Shown: piece by piece, positions 8,301-16,713 of the stretch
Position numbering within the stretch: the stretch's first letter is position 1
Layout of the letters: every line of letters starts with the position of its first letter
NCBI RefSeq assembly: GCF_006539145.1
Contig: NZ_BJML01000012.1
Coordinates: forward strand, 1-64,000
DNA: 64,000 nt
Origin: Microbacterium testaceum
GTDB taxonomy: Bacteria > Actinomycetota > Actinomycetes > Actinomycetales > Microbacteriaceae
Reading direction: 5' to 3'
Notes under the pieces: generated by a model
What the model saw: the letters and a program-made list of their open reading frames with translations, nothing else
Told to the model about the DNA's origin: nothing
The model's database searches: none
Program-made: the position numbers and the translations under genes

Positions 8301-10807
8301 CCGCTGGTCGCGGTGGTGCGCGCCCAGAACGACACGTCGTAGACGCCGTCCTTCGTCAGGGCCACCCCGGTGTCGAAGCCGGCGTTCTCGACGCCGTACG
8401 TTCCCACACCGCTGTTCAGGTCGAGCTGCAGGTAGGTGCGGTTGCGCTCGTTCATGCGCTTGTCGTCGTCGACCGGCTTCGCCGATCCCGCACCGCCGCC
8501 GAGCGCCACGGGCGTCCACGCGGTCATCCCGGTGAAGCCGCGATTGTCGACGGGCAGGAACTCGAACGAGCGGTTGCGCACGAGCTCGGCGTACAGGCCG
8601 CCGTCGGCCGCGTTGTTGATGTCCTCGAAGAAGACGCCGTACATCGCGTCGTCGATCTCGGCGCCGTCCTTGCCCGGGTCGGCCGTGATCGAGTAGTCCG
8701 CGGTCTCGTCCGTCGGGTACGCCGCGAGCAGCCTCTGCTGCTCGGCCGCGCTGATCGGCAGGACGGTCCCGTGACGCGGACGCGCCGGGAGGGTGGCATC
8801 CAGAACCGAGGTCCAGGTGCCCGACGCGATGTCGCGGGTCTCGAACATCATGTAGCCCTGGCCGCCGTGGTAGCTCGGCTGGTCGATGAGCATGTACCAG
8901 TGACCGGCTTCGGCGTTGTCGGCGAACACCGTCGGGCCCTCGCCGTTGGTGAAGGTCCCGCCCCAGGGGTTGGGCTGACCGACGCCGATCTGCTCCTTCA
9001 CGAGCTGCCAGCCGGGGCTCGAGGTCGTGGTCGGAAGGGATCCGGTGACGGTCGCGGTGAGCGTGGTCGAGCGCTCCTGGCGCACGGTCATCGACGCCTC
9101 GTCCTTGATGAAGCGGTAGTACGTGTCGCCATCGCGCACGACGGTGGCGTCGATCGTGCCCTTACCCGCGCCGCGCTGGACGTCGACCCACGGCTGCGGC
9201 TCACTGAAGGTGACGAAGTCGCGCGTGGTGACCATCATCATGCGGTTGTAGGTGTCCGATGCCTTGCGACCCGCGGTGGACGCGCTCGGGTACAGGTTCG
9301 ATGCCCAGTAGACGACGTACTCACCGCGGTCGGCGTCCCACGTGGCCTCGGGAGCCCAGGTGTTGCCGGCCAGCTCGCTCGACACGGTGATCTGCCGGAG
9401 CGGGCTCCAGGTCGCGAGGTCGTCGGACTGCCAGACGTTGAGCTTTCGGCTGCCGACCTCTTGCGCGCGGCCGAAGTCGCCGTTGTAGAGGTCGAACATG
9501 TTCAGATCGGTCGACAGCATGTAGAAGCGGTCGCCGTCGGGCGAGCGCATGACGAAGGGGTCGCGGATCCCCTTCTCGCCCTGGTCGGAGGTGAGCACGG
9601 GCTGGCCGTCGTTCAGGGTCAGCCAGTTCTTCGGGTCGTCACCACGGCTCGTGGCGAAAGAGATCTCCTCGTCCGTCGTCGTGCTCTCCCCGGTGAAGAA
9701 CGGGAAGAAGTAGCCCTCGAGCTTCTGTTGCGCAGGCTTCGGCTGCACGACGAGATCGAAGGTGCGCGTGGTCTCACTCGACCCCTTCGCGATCGTCGCG
9801 GTGAGCGTCACCGTCACGGCCGCCGACCCGGTGGCCGGCCGTGTGACCTCGCCGGTCGGGGTGACGACCTGCGCGTTCGACGACGACCACGCCACCGACG
9901 TGCCATTCGCCCCGGTCGCGGGAAGGGTCACGTTGCCGCGCACGTCGTCGGCATCCGGGATCGAGAGGGCCTTCGCGGCGGCGTCGACGTCGTGCTCGTT
10001 CGTCGGGGTGCCCTGTGCGACGAGCGCCTTCACCTCGGCGTCGGTCAGCGCGCTGTCGAAGATCGCGACGTCGCGCACGCCGCCCTTCCACACCCGATCG
10101 GGGTAGGACGAACGACCGATGTAGCCCACGAGGCCGGAGCCGAAGTCGGCGATCGATCGCGAGGTGGCGACGGTGCCGATCTTCGTCTCGCCGAGGTAGG
10201 CGGTGATCGAGGTGGGCGTGATGACCGTCGTATAAAGGGCCCACTCCGCGGTGGCGGTCGGGCCCGGGATGCCGCGGGTGCCGTCGGTCGGAGCGATTCC
10301 GCGTTCGAGGGTCCAGGGCTGGGCGATCCGCGGCCCGTCCGTCAGCACCGACTTGACCTGCCCGGCCGGGTTGGCGGGGTTGAGCAACCAGTACTGCTGG
10401 GGGAGGTTCTCCGTGGTGCCGAAGAACATCGCCGCCTGGTTGCCGGAGCCGGTGCGGTCCTGCAGCCAGGCGGAGACGGTGACGGTGCTGCGGCCGTCGA
10501 AGAGCCCCGGCGGCAGTTCGACATAGGCCGCCGACGATCCGTTCGCACCACCGGGGAGCGAAAGCGCATCGCCGTCGACGATCGCGCCGGTCCCGCGAAT
10601 GACCGCGTCGCGACCGTGACCCGAGGCGTCGGGGACCGTGGTGCCCGAGACGGCGGCGAAGTCGTACGACGCCAGGGGTGTCGGCACGGGCGCCGCCGAG
10701 GCGGCAGCACCGGGAACGAGGCCGGCCAGAACGACGGCGGCGGCCGCGGCGATCGCTCCCACGCGGCGCACCGGCCCCTTGGGCAGATGGGGTCGTGACA
10801 GCACCAT
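5312..10807 (-). CDS. Cell-wall-anchored multidomain GH43-like / GH51 alpha-L-arabinofuranosidase
   Basis: About 1,831 residues. The start is the ATG preceded by AAGGAGG. Order: signal peptide (1-38), LamG-like jelly roll (about 47-250), Ig-like linker (about 270-355), five-blade GH43-like domain (about 365-700), then a GH51 barrel (about 715-1507) with an inserted carbohydrate-binding-like segment near 770-880. GH51 acid/base GNEE lies near 1065 and nucleophile WIGEYA near 1150. Ig/OmpL47-like repeats and a stalk domain follow, then LAVTG near 1799, a hydrophobic helix and RRRRGAIG. LAxTG is the class E sortase signal of high-GC actinobacteria. It should release arabinose from arabinan or arabinoxylan at the cell surface. 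A LacI-type operator lies upstream. Whether the GH43-like unit is catalytic or only binds sugar is unclear. Confidence 0.92.
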   Translation of the reverse strand: MVLSRPHLPKGPVRRVGAIAAAAAVVLAGLVPGAAASAAPVPTPLASYDFAAVSGTTVPDASGHGRDAVIRGTGAIVDGDALSLPGGANGSSAAYVELPPGLFDGRSTVTVSAWLQDRTGSGNQAAMFFGTTENLPQQYWLLNPANPAGQVKSVLTDGPRIAQPWTLERGIAPTDGTRGIPGPTATAEWALYTTVITPTSITAYLGETKIGTVATSRSIADFGSGLVGYIGRSSYPDRVWKGGVRDVAIFDSALTDAEVKALVAQGTPTNEHDVDAAAKALSIPDADDVRGNVTLPATGANGTSVAWSSSNAQVVTPTGEVTRPATGSAAVTVTLTATIAKGSSETTRTFDLVVQPKPAQQKLEGYFFPFFTGESTTTDEEISFATSRGDDPKNWLTLNDGQPVLTSDQGEKGIRDPFVMRSPDGDRFYMLSTDLNMFDLYNGDFGRAQEVGSRKLNVWQSDDLATWSPLRQITVSSELAGNTWAPEATWDADRGEYVVYWASNLYPSASTAGRKASDTYNRMMMVTTRDFVTFSEPQPWVDVQRGAGKGTIDATVVRDGDTYYRFIKDEASMTVRQERSTTLTATVTGSLPTTTSSPGWQLVKEQIGVGQPNPWGGTFTNGEGPTVFADNAEAGHWYMLIDQPSYHGGQGYMMFETRDIASGTWTSVLDATLPARPRHGTVLPISAAEQQRLLAAYPTDETADYSITADPGKDGAEIDDAMYGVFFEDINNAADGGLYAELVRNRSFEFLPVDNRGFTGMTAWTPVALGGGAGSAKPVDDDKRMNERNRTYLQLDLNSGVGTYGVENAGFDTGVALTKDGVYDVSFWARTTATSGSPVSLVLRSADGTVLSNPFTATVGGDGWVKYRGSVTATATTDAARVLVQAAGVGTLRLDEVSVFPRDTFKGRANGLRKDIAQKIADLHPKFVRFPGGCIVNVNSHEDYSADSNYERARSYQWKDSVGPVETRATNANFWGYNQSLGLGYYEYFQFAEDIGAKPVPDVPALMNGCGQALQPTDPALLQRHIQDTLDLIEFANGGVDTTWGKLRADMGHSAPFGLDRIEIGNEENYPEAFMANFVQFRDAITAKYPDMILISNSGPDAEGASFEKHWEQNRAEKVDMVDEHYYRDPSWFLSHNTRYDSYDRNGPKVWIGEYASRDNRFFNALSEAAYMSGLERNADVVKMASYAPLLADTSNVQWRPDLIWFDRDQVWGSANYEVQKLFMSNVGDRVIPTTAGGDLSSTAVSGAVGLSTWSTSARYDDVKVTTPDGKTLFSDDFADKNDEGWTKLAGAGSWSAADGSYVQSSTTANNTLVAGPAMDATDYDVSLKATKLAGAEGFLVGFGVKESADYMWWNLGGWGNTRSVVEKAVGGATSIVTDTGLSRVETNRTYDLRIQVRGAQVTLFADGVQQGQFTNTEVEPFAQVMTRDDATGDVLLKVVNAQAKAAETTIDLGGIGVLPTADVTTLAAAPSALNTATETPVAPKTSQMAVSSSFTHSFEPYSVTFVRMHTREADTTAPTVAVQTTPAVPDGAEGWFVSQPSVTATATDDVDAAPRLEVSTDGGTTWAAYTGAVTPAEGTWNLAFRATDASKNVSTPVTAAVKFDRTAPTTTATVDAAARSVTLAASDSGSGVARVEYRLGDAATWTTTAGAQAAVAVGDGATIVSYRAVDVAGNVSGTGSTSIGANAGDPTLSVSGDFVAGGVITVSGSGWPANADGELELRSTPVQLGAVRTDANGSFLVNVTIPADTPAGAHRVIARIGGVEAAVAIEVRAGADGASPVLPPAPGGSTGSVPSPLAVTGGAVGGGALALGLLAVLIGAVLRRRRGAIG

Positions 10808-10863
10808 GGTCGTCCTCCTTGACGATGGGTGGCCGACTGAGGCCGGCGGCGACTGCGCTCCAT

Positions 10864-10875
10864 GTGAGCGCTCAC
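10864..10875. promoter_or_regulatory. LacI-family operator upstream of the arabinofuranosidase gene
   Basis: GTGAGCGCTCAC is a perfect 12-bp palindrome with the central GAGCGCTC typical of actinobacterial LacI/CebR-like operators. It lies 57 bp before the GH51 start codon and just downstream of the predicted leftward promoter, where a repressor would block elongation. The regulator is not encoded in this window. Confidence 0.7.
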
Positions 10876-10882
10876 TATGCGT

Positions 10883-10912
10883 AGTCTCTGAGACCGCGAG
10901 GGAGAAAGTCAA
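10883..10912 (-). promoter_or_regulatory. Sigma-70-type promoter for the arabinofuranosidase gene
   Basis: On the minus strand TTGACT (10907-10912) is separated by 18 nt from GAGACT (10883-10888). The operator at 10864-10875 lies just beyond the expected start site. Confidence 0.5.
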
Positions 10913-11035
10913 CGCTCAGATGCCCTTTTCCGTGCGTGTCCCCGATGCGATGTGAGGCTTCACAGAGGTAACGACCAGCTGGGAGAAATCTGGGCGATTG
11001 TCGTTTCCCGGCCAGGAAGGTGTTTTACTGCGGAC

Positions 11036-11096
11036 GGGTACCCCAACCATTTATCCCCCTGGATGGAAGGTCACTCCGTGAACCGCATATCGAAAA
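11036..11096 (+). promoter_or_regulatory. Conserved leader of protease B (copy 2 of duplicated 5' element)
   Basis: It repeats 3967-4028 almost base for base (GGGTACCCC, then TTATCCCCCTGGATGGAAGG and the coding start VNRISK). The only differences are two bases near the start and a 2-bp deletion before the GTG codon. DNA upstream of the GGGTACCCC box is only weakly similar between the two genes, so the conserved block has a defined left edge. Confidence 0.6.
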
Positions 11097-12193
11097 TGGC
11101 CGTGAGCGCATCCGCTCTCGGGTTGATCGTCGTTTCGGCGGCGGCTGCGCCCGCGCTGGCCCAACCGGCATCCGCCGCACCCTCACCCTCCTCCGAGACA
11201 CAGCTGCTCGACGCCATGGCCGAAGCCCTCGGCACCGATGTCGCCGGCGCGCAGGACGTCTTGCGCTTCCAGGCCGACGCCACCGCCCTCACCACCACCG
11301 TCGCATCGGTCGTCGGCGACGCCTACGCCGGCGCGTGGATCGACGAGAGCAGTCGCACCGTATATGCCGCCGCCACCAGCGACGCCGCCCGCGCGCTCGT
11401 GGCGAGCGCCGGTGCGACCCCCATCCCCGCCGACCACTCCCTGAGCGAGTTGGAGGGTCTCACCGCGCGCATCAGCGGCGCCGACCGCCCCGCGGGAGTC
11501 GCCTCGTGGCACGTCGACGTCGCCGCCAACGACGTCGTCGTCGAAGCCCTCCCCGGCTCCGAGACGAACGTGACGGCCTTCGTGACCGCCCTCGGCGCCC
11601 CCGCCGACGCGGTGCGCGTCGAGACGGCCGGCGGTGTTCCACAGACGTTCGACGACCTTCGCGGCGGCATCGCGTATTTCATCGAGAACCAGTACCGGTG
11701 CTCGATCGGTTTCGGCGTCGTGGGCGGCTTCGTCACCGCCGGCCACTGCGGCAGCCAGGGCGAGAGCACGAACTACGGCACCTTCGCGGGTTCGTCGTTC
11801 CCCGGCAACGACTACGCCTGGGTCTCGACGCCGAACCACACCCCGCTGGGCGAGGTCGTCGACTGGTCGGGCGGCAACGTGGCGGTCGCGGGCTCCACAC
11901 CCGCGCCCGTCGGAGCGACGGTCTGCCGGTCCGGGTCGACCACCGGGTGGCATTGCGGTGAGATCCTCGCGTACGACACGTCGGTGCAGTACGGCAGCAA
12001 CACCGTCAACGGTCTCATCGAGACCACCGTGTGCGCCGAGCCCGGCGACTCGGGCGGTTCGCTCCTCGCCGGCGATCAGGCGCAGGGCGTGACCTCCGGC
12101 GGATGGGGCGACTGCAGCAGCGGCGGGCAGACCTGGTTCCAGCCGGTGAACGAGATCCTCGACGCCTACGGCCTCACTCTGCTCACCAGCTGA
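11078..12193 (+). CDS. Secreted S1 family serine protease (streptogrisin/alpha-lytic type), copy B
   Basis: About 371 residues from GTG 11078, with GGAAGG as ribosome binding site. Signal peptide to ALAQPASA, then a pro-region and a protease domain with His in TAGHC, Asp in NDYAW and Ser in PGDSGGS. The six cysteines sit as in copy A. The two proteins are collinear and very similar, most strongly in the mature domain and signal peptide; the pro-region is more diverged. It lies directly downstream of the divergent arabinofuranosidase promoter. Tandem or local duplication followed by substrate diversification is the simplest reading. Confidence 0.93.
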   Translation: MNRISKMAVSASALGLIVVSAAAAPALAQPASAAPSPSSETQLLDAMAEALGTDVAGAQDVLRFQADATALTTTVASVVGDAYAGAWIDESSRTVYAAATSDAARALVASAGATPIPADHSLSELEGLTARISGADRPAGVASWHVDVAANDVVVEALPGSETNVTAFVTALGAPADAVRVETAGGVPQTFDDLRGGIAYFIENQYRCSIGFGVVGGFVTAGHCGSQGESTNYGTFAGSSFPGNDYAWVSTPNHTPLGEVVDWSGGNVAVAGSTPAPVGATVCRSGSTTGWHCGEILAYDTSVQYGSNTVNGLIETTVCAEPGDSGGSLLAGDQAQGVTSGGWGDCSSGGQTWFQPVNEILDAYGLTLLTS

Positions 12194-12202
12194 GCCTCTC
12201 GT

Positions 12203-12236
12203 GACGCCCCGGCCGCCCTCGCGCGGTCGGGGCGTC
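12203..12236 (+). terminator. Hairpin after protease B
   Basis: GACGCCCCGGCCG (12203-12215) pairs with CGGTCGGGGCGTC (12224-12236) with one wobble, 10 nt beyond the stop. No long T-run follows. Confidence 0.6.
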
Positions 12237-12261
12237 GCCGTGCCCGCTACTGTCGATTCTC

Positions 12262-13239
12262 ATGGCCGTGACCTTCACCGATATGCCCGTCGACCTGCTG
12301 CGCGCGTACCGCCCCTCCCTGGTCGAGCCCGCCGGTTTCGACGACTTCTGGAGCGAGACCCTGGCGACGGCGCGGGATGCCGCCCGCCCGGCATCCCTCA
12401 CCCCGGTCGAGGCCCCGGTCACCGCGCTCAGCGTTCACGATCTGACGTTCACCGGCTTCGCGGGCGATGAGATCCGCGGGTGGGTCGTGCGTCCACACGG
12501 CGACGACGTCCTCCCCGCCGTCATCGAGTACATCGGCTACGGCGGTGGTCGCGGGCTCCCCGGCGAGAAGCTGTCGTGGGCGGCGGCCGGGTACGTCCAC
12601 GTCATCATGGACACGCGCGGCCAGGGATCCACGTGGAGCACCGGCGACACCCCCGACCCGCACGGCTCGGCGGCCGCGTTCCCCGGTGTCATGACGCGCG
12701 GCATCCTCGACCCGCGCGACTACTACTACCGCCGCCTCTATACCGACGCCGCACGTCTGGTCGATGTGGTGCGCGAGCTCCCCGGCGTCGATCCCTCGCG
12801 CGTGGCCGTCACCGGGGGCAGCCAGGGCGGGGCACTGTCGATCGCGGCGGCTGCCCTCAGCGGCGGTGCGGTGGCGGCGGTCATGCCCGACGTGCCATTC
12901 CTGTGCGACATCCCGAACGCAATCGTTCGCACGCCGTCAGCACCCTTCACAGAGATCACGCGCTACCTGGCGGTGCACCGCGACGACGCCGAGCGCGCGC
13001 TGCACACTCTCTCGCACATCGACGGCGCGATCCTCGCGCGCCGCATCAGCGCGCCCGCCTACTTCTCCGTCGGCTTCATGGACGATGTCGTGCTGCCATC
13101 GGGAGTATTCGCGGCGTTCCACGCACTGACCTCCGACGACGCGGCGATCGAGGAGTACACCTACAACGGCCACGAGGGCGGCGGCCACCGCCACTGGATG
13201 AAACAGGTGGCCTGGCTCGACGCGCGCTTCGGCCGGTAA
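12262..13239 (+). CDS. CE7-family acetylxylan esterase / cephalosporin-C deacetylase
   Basis: 325 residues, the normal CE7 length. It starts with the family pattern (FTDMPVDLLRAYRPSL..PAGFDDFW), has DTRGQG, the nucleophile elbow GGSQGG (Ser) and the C-terminal catalytic His in GGHRHW. It has no signal peptide, so it probably removes acetyl groups from imported xylo-oligosaccharides or small acetylated substrates in the cytoplasm. A TACTGT -10-like box (12247-12252) ends 9 nt before the ATG and there is no good Shine-Dalgarno sequence, suggesting a leaderless transcript. Its place next to the arabinofuranosidase fits hemicellulose use. Confidence 0.9.
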   Translation: MAVTFTDMPVDLLRAYRPSLVEPAGFDDFWSETLATARDAARPASLTPVEAPVTALSVHDLTFTGFAGDEIRGWVVRPHGDDVLPAVIEYIGYGGGRGLPGEKLSWAAAGYVHVIMDTRGQGSTWSTGDTPDPHGSAAAFPGVMTRGILDPRDYYYRRLYTDAARLVDVVRELPGVDPSRVAVTGGSQGGALSIAAAALSGGAVAAVMPDVPFLCDIPNAIVRTPSAPFTEITRYLAVHRDDAERALHTLSHIDGAILARRISAPAYFSVGFMDDVVLPSGVFAAFHALTSDDAAIEEYTYNGHEGGGHRHWMKQVAWLDARFGR

Positions 13240-13319
13240 GGACGGCACCGCGCACCGGTCGGCCCCGCCTCAGCGGCGCGTCCACGGCGCGTCCCACCGC
13301 GCCGGCGAGGGGTGACCCC

Positions 13320-13880
13320 TCACTCCCAGACGCTGGGCGCCGGCCGCTTCGTCGACGGCAACGCCGACCCCGCGGCCCAGTCGTGCACCCACTGCTCGAT
13401 GTCGGGCAGCCCCTCGGGGCGGCCGACCGCGGCGAAGAGCTCGTCGTGCGGGACGGTGCCACCGGTGCGGCGCAGGATACGGGCGCGGATCATGGCGCGG
13501 GCGTAGATCTCACCGTTCACCAGCGCGCGGTGTTCCAGGTAGACGGCGCGGTCGTCGTGTCCGATCAGTCGCGTCTCGAGCTCGAACCGCTGCCCGAGTT
13601 CGAGAGAACGACGGAACGTGATGGTCTCGGCGGCGACCACCGCGTACCAGCCCTGCGCGGTCATCGCGGCCAGCAGCCCGGTGCGCGTCAGCAGATCCCA
13701 GCGCCCGAGGTCGAACAGCGACAGATAGCGGCCGTTGTTCAGGTGGCGCAGCAGATCGATGTCGGTGGGGAGCACGCGGATCGACATGCGGGCCACGGTG
13801 TTCGGATCGATGGGGCCTTCGCGACGAAGACGACGGCGAGCACGAGCCAGCACCAGCAGGGTGCGCCAGAGGACGTTCAC
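13320..13880 (-). CDS. Thioesterase superfamily (hot-dog fold) protein
   Basis: About 186 residues when read from GTG 13880 (VNVLWRTLL); an ATG 19 codons upstream is the alternative. The hot-dog core is recognisable: RVLPTDIDLLRHLNNGRYLS resembles the 4-hydroxybenzoyl-CoA thioesterase motif with the active-site Asp, followed by strands ending in RALVNGEIYARAMIRARI. It probably hydrolyses an acyl-CoA in the cytosol; the substrate is unknown. It stands alone and faces the GNAT gene. Confidence 0.82.
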   Translation of the reverse strand: MNVLWRTLLVLARARRRLRREGPIDPNTVARMSIRVLPTDIDLLRHLNNGRYLSLFDLGRWDLLTRTGLLAAMTAQGWYAVVAAETITFRRSLELGQRFELETRLIGHDDRAVYLEHRALVNGEIYARAMIRARILRRTGGTVPHDELFAAVGRPEGLPDIEQWVHDWAAGSALPSTKRPAPSVWE

Positions 13881-14010
13881 GAGGGGCGAGCGTAGCGATG
13901 CGACGACGGATCGGCGATCCCGTTGTGGGTTCACCACAAGATGGCCGCGTCGATGTATAGCGCATTCGACGGGCCCCTCGGCTCGATTTCACCCGCGACG
14001 ACCCCCCGCG

Positions 14011-14016
14011 TAGAGT
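14011..14016 (+). promoter_or_regulatory. -10 box of a leaderless transcript (GNAT-cofE)
   Basis: TAGAGT ends 6 nt before the ATG at 14023. That spacing puts the transcription start at or next to the start codon, and no Shine-Dalgarno sequence is present. Confidence 0.5.
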
Positions 14017-14022
14017 CGCGCC

Positions 14023-14529
14023 ATGACTGCGGAAGCCCGAACCGACATCGTCGTCCGTCCGGTAAGAGATGTGGATGCCGAGGCCCTCGGCCGCGTGCAC
14101 GCCACCTGCTGGCACGAGACCTACGACCACCTGATCAGCAAGGCCGCCCTCGAGGCGGTCTCTCCGCGACGCATGGCCGAACTCTGGACCCACTGGGCCG
14201 CCCAGGGCGAGGACTACCGCATGCACGCGGCCCTCGTCGACGGCGAGATCGTCGGCTTCGTCGGCTCGGGCCCCGCCCGTGACGACGACGCTCCCCGCGA
14301 GCGCGAGCTGTACTTCATCTACCTGCTCGACGCGTACCACGGCACCGGCATCGGCCAGCAGCTGTTCGACGCCGCGATCGACGGCGGCGAGGGCGTGTAC
14401 CTCTGGGTCGCCGACGACAATCCGCGCGCGCACCGCTTCTACACGCGCAACGGCTTCGCGCTCGACGGTGCCTCCCAGGTGCAGCCCTTCCTCGGCGAAG
14501 AGCTCACCGAGGTGCGCTTCGTCCGCTGA
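14023..14529 (+). CDS. GNAT family N-acetyltransferase
   Basis: 168 residues. The GNAT acetyl-CoA binding region is visible: strand [24 protein letters not shown] contains the R/QxxGxG/A-like loop (HGTGIGQQL), followed by [20 protein letters not shown], the usual motif B with an Asn and RAHRFY. It ends 1 nt before the start of the F420 ligase gene, so the two are probably co-transcribed. The acceptor substrate is unknown. Confidence 0.88.
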   Translation: MTAEARTDIVVRPVRDVDAEALGRVHATCWHETYDHLISKAALEAVSPRRMAELWTHWAAQGEDYRMHAALVDGEIVGFVGSGPARDDDAPRERELYFIYLLDAYHGTGIGQQLFDAAIDGGEGVYLWVADDNPRAHRFYTRNGFALDGASQVQPFLGEELTEVRFVR

Positions 14530-14530
14530 C

Positions 14531-15313
14531 GTGCTGCAGATCTGGGCCCTCGACGGCATCCGCGAGATCACCCCGGGCGACGACCTCGTCCGGGTGATCC
14601 TGGATGCCACGACCGAGCCCCTGCGTGACGGTGCCGACGGGTCGCTCCGCGACGGTGACATCGTGGTCGTCACGAGCAAGATCGTGTCGAAGGCCGAGGG
14701 CCGGATCATCCATGCCTCGGACCGCGAGGACGCCATCACGCGCGAGACCGTGCGTCTCGTGGCATCCCGCACCTCTCCCACCGGGCACGTGACGCGCATC
14801 GTCGAGAACCCTCTCGGGATCGTCTCGGCGGCCGCCGGGGTCGACGCCAGCAACACCCCCGAGGGCACGGTGCTGCTGCTGCCGGTCGATCCCGACGCGT
14901 CCGCGCGCGCCCTGGCGACCGGGCTGCGCGCCGCGACGGGGGCCCACGTGGGCGTGATCGTCACCGACACCCTCGGCCGCGCCTGGCGCGAGGGCCAGAC
15001 CGACCACGCGATCGGGGCCGGCGGCATCCACGTGTTCGAAGATCTCCGTGGGACGACGGATGCCGAGGGCCGCCCCCTCGTGGTGACCCTGCCGTGCGTG
15101 GCCGACGAGATCGCCGCGGCCACCGACCTCGTCAAGGGCAAGGCCGCACGACGGCCCGTGGCGATCGTGCGCGGGCGCGGAGACCTGGTGGGCGACCTCG
15201 ACCTGCCCGGCGCCCGCTCGATCGTGCGCGATCCCGTCCGCGACATGTTCCGCCAAGGCGCCGACGAGGCCTATGCCGAGGGCTTCGCGGCCGGTCGGGC
15301 CGCCGCAGGGTAG
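14531..15313 (+). CDS. cofE: Coenzyme F420-0:L-glutamate ligase
   Basis: 260 residues from GTG 14531. CofE adds gamma-linked glutamates to F420-0 with GTP. Motifs: [18 protein letters not shown] near the N-terminus, a [19 protein letters not shown] block and the [13 protein letters not shown] block toward the C-terminus, all typical. In mycobacteria the ligase is fused to a nitroreductase-like domain (FbiB); here it is the stand-alone length. The other F420 genes are not in the window. It follows the GNAT gene by 1 nt with no separate promoter visible. Confidence 0.9.
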   Translation: MLQIWALDGIREITPGDDLVRVILDATTEPLRDGADGSLRDGDIVVVTSKIVSKAEGRIIHASDREDAITRETVRLVASRTSPTGHVTRIVENPLGIVSAAAGVDASNTPEGTVLLLPVDPDASARALATGLRAATGAHVGVIVTDTLGRAWREGQTDHAIGAGGIHVFEDLRGTTDAEGRPLVVTLPCVADEIAAATDLVKGKAARRPVAIVRGRGDLVGDLDLPGARSIVRDPVRDMFRQGADEAYAEGFAAGRAAAG

Positions 15314-15412
15314 AGGCTGTTCCGCCGCGGCCGCCCCGGTGAGCCTCCGTGCGCGAGGTCGCTCGTCCGGCGCAAGAGCGGATCATGCGACGTCGGTCGC
15401 CGCGGACCGGCC

Positions 15413-16021
15413 TCAACGGATGCCGCGCGCCGCGAGAGCGTCGCCGAGGTCATCGGCGTGACGCAGGGCGACCACCAGAAAGGGCAGGGCGCCGCGCGCG
15501 AACGACGGGCGCAGTCCCCGCGCGCGCTGCGCCTCGCGCACCTCGGCGGCGAGGCGCGCGAGAACCGGGATCGTCGTCAGCGTCACGGTCAGCAGGAGTG
15601 CTACCCGTACCGGATCGATGCCGATCCGGCCGAGCGGCGTCATCCCGCGTTCCATCGCGTCGAGCATCGACGACACCCGCGTCGTCAGCGGCAGCAGCCC
15701 CACCACGAGCAGTGCCGACACCACCCGTGCCGTGTTGACCGCGGCGGGCTCGGGCCCGAGGAAGATCAGTTGGCCCACGCCGGTGAGCACGACGACTCCG
15801 CGCAACGCCCACCCCTGCCTCGCCAGTTCGCGGACGCCGGACACGACCCCCATCCCGGCACCGAGGTACAGCACCGCCGGCGCGACGACGGCGATCAGCG
15901 CCCCCGTCCACGAGAACGGCAAGGCCGCGAGCAGGAGCGCGACGACCGTCAGGAGCGTGATCTTCGGGCCCGCCGGCATCCGATGCATCCATCCGCCGCC
16001 CGGGCGGTACAGGCTCAGCAC
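15413..16021 (-). CDS. bioN: Energy-coupling factor transporter transmembrane subunit (EcfT/BioN)
   Basis: 202 residues with about five hydrophobic helices and the EcfT coupling helix near the C-terminus (ALLLTVTLTTIPVLARLAAEVREAQRARGLR), containing the conserved A-x-RARG-type motif that contacts the ATPase. It is last in the bioY-ligase-thiolase-ecfA-ecfT series and overlaps ecfA by 7 nt. Together with BioY and the ATPase it should form a dedicated biotin ECF transporter, here with a single ATPase gene in view. Confidence 0.88.
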   Translation of the reverse strand: MLSLYRPGGGWMHRMPAGPKITLLTVVALLLAALPFSWTGALIAVVAPAVLYLGAGMGVVSGVRELARQGWALRGVVVLTGVGQLIFLGPEPAAVNTARVVSALLVVGLLPLTTRVSSMLDAMERGMTPLGRIGIDPVRVALLLTVTLTTIPVLARLAAEVREAQRARGLRPSFARGALPFLVVALRHADDLGDALAARGIR

Positions 16022-16713
16022 GACAGCGCCGTGTCATAGGCGTCTACGACGTCTGAGGCGACCCCGGATGCCACGACCCGCCCGTCCGCGAACAGCACCG
16101 CGGCCTCGCACCGGCGCGCGAGAGCCAGGTCGTGGGTGACGAGGACGAGCGTGTGCCCGGTGTCGGCGAGCAGATGACCGGCGACCGTTCGAGCGTTACG
16201 GGCGTCGAGAAAGGCTGTCGGCTCGTCGGCCACGACCACCCGGGGCCGGCGCACGAAGGCCCCGCACAATGCCAGCAGCTGCTTCTGCCCACCGGACAGA
16301 TCGTGCGCGGCCCGGTCGCCGAGGCCGCCGAGGCCGAAACGGACCAGTGCCTCGCTGACGCGCAGATCGCGCTCCGCCCGCGCCAGGCGCTCGGGCCGGA
16401 GCGAGAGCGCGACGTCTTCCGACACCGTGGGCATGACGATCTGCGCGTCAGGATTGCTCAGCACCAGGGCGACGCGACGGCGATGCCCCGCGGCGTCCGT
16501 GTCGGGGTCCCGCCCGCAGACCTCGAGCGCGCCCTCGGTGCGGCGGACGAGCCCGGCCACGACTCGAGCGAATGTCGACTTGCCCGAGCCGTTGTCGCCC
16601 ACCACGGCGATCGTGCGGGCGTCGAGGTCGAGAGTCACGTCGCGCAGCACCACGCTGTCGTCGAGGCGCACGCCGAGACCCGCGCAGCGCAGGGTCGCAC
16701 CCGGGCCCGTCAC
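16015..16713 (-). CDS. bioM: Energy-coupling factor ABC transporter ATP-binding protein (EcfA/BioM)
   Basis: 232 residues from GTG 16713. It has Walker A GDNGSGKST, signature LSGGQKQ, Walker B VVVADEPT and switch His in VLVTHD. It starts inside the stop of the thiolase gene (4-nt GTGA overlap), so it is translationally coupled. With the adjacent EcfT and BioY it forms a BioMNY-type biotin importer; the single ATPase would act as a homodimer. Confidence 0.92.
   Translation of the reverse strand: MTGPGATLRCAGLGVRLDDSVVLRDVTLDLDARTIAVVGDNGSGKSTFARVVAGLVRRTEGALEVCGRDPDTDAAGHRRRVALVLSNPDAQIVMPTVSEDVALSLRPERLARAERDLRVSEALVRFGLGGLGDRAAHDLSGGQKQLLALCGAFVRRPRVVVADEPTAFLDARNARTVAGHLLADTGHTLVLVTHDLALARRCEAAVLFADGRVVASGVASDVVDAYDTALSC

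Noticed and set aside
7400..10798. A 1,132-codon plus-strand frame opposite the arabinofuranosidase.
   Set aside because: No recognisable domain and antisense-type composition; the minus strand has complete GH51 catalytic motifs.
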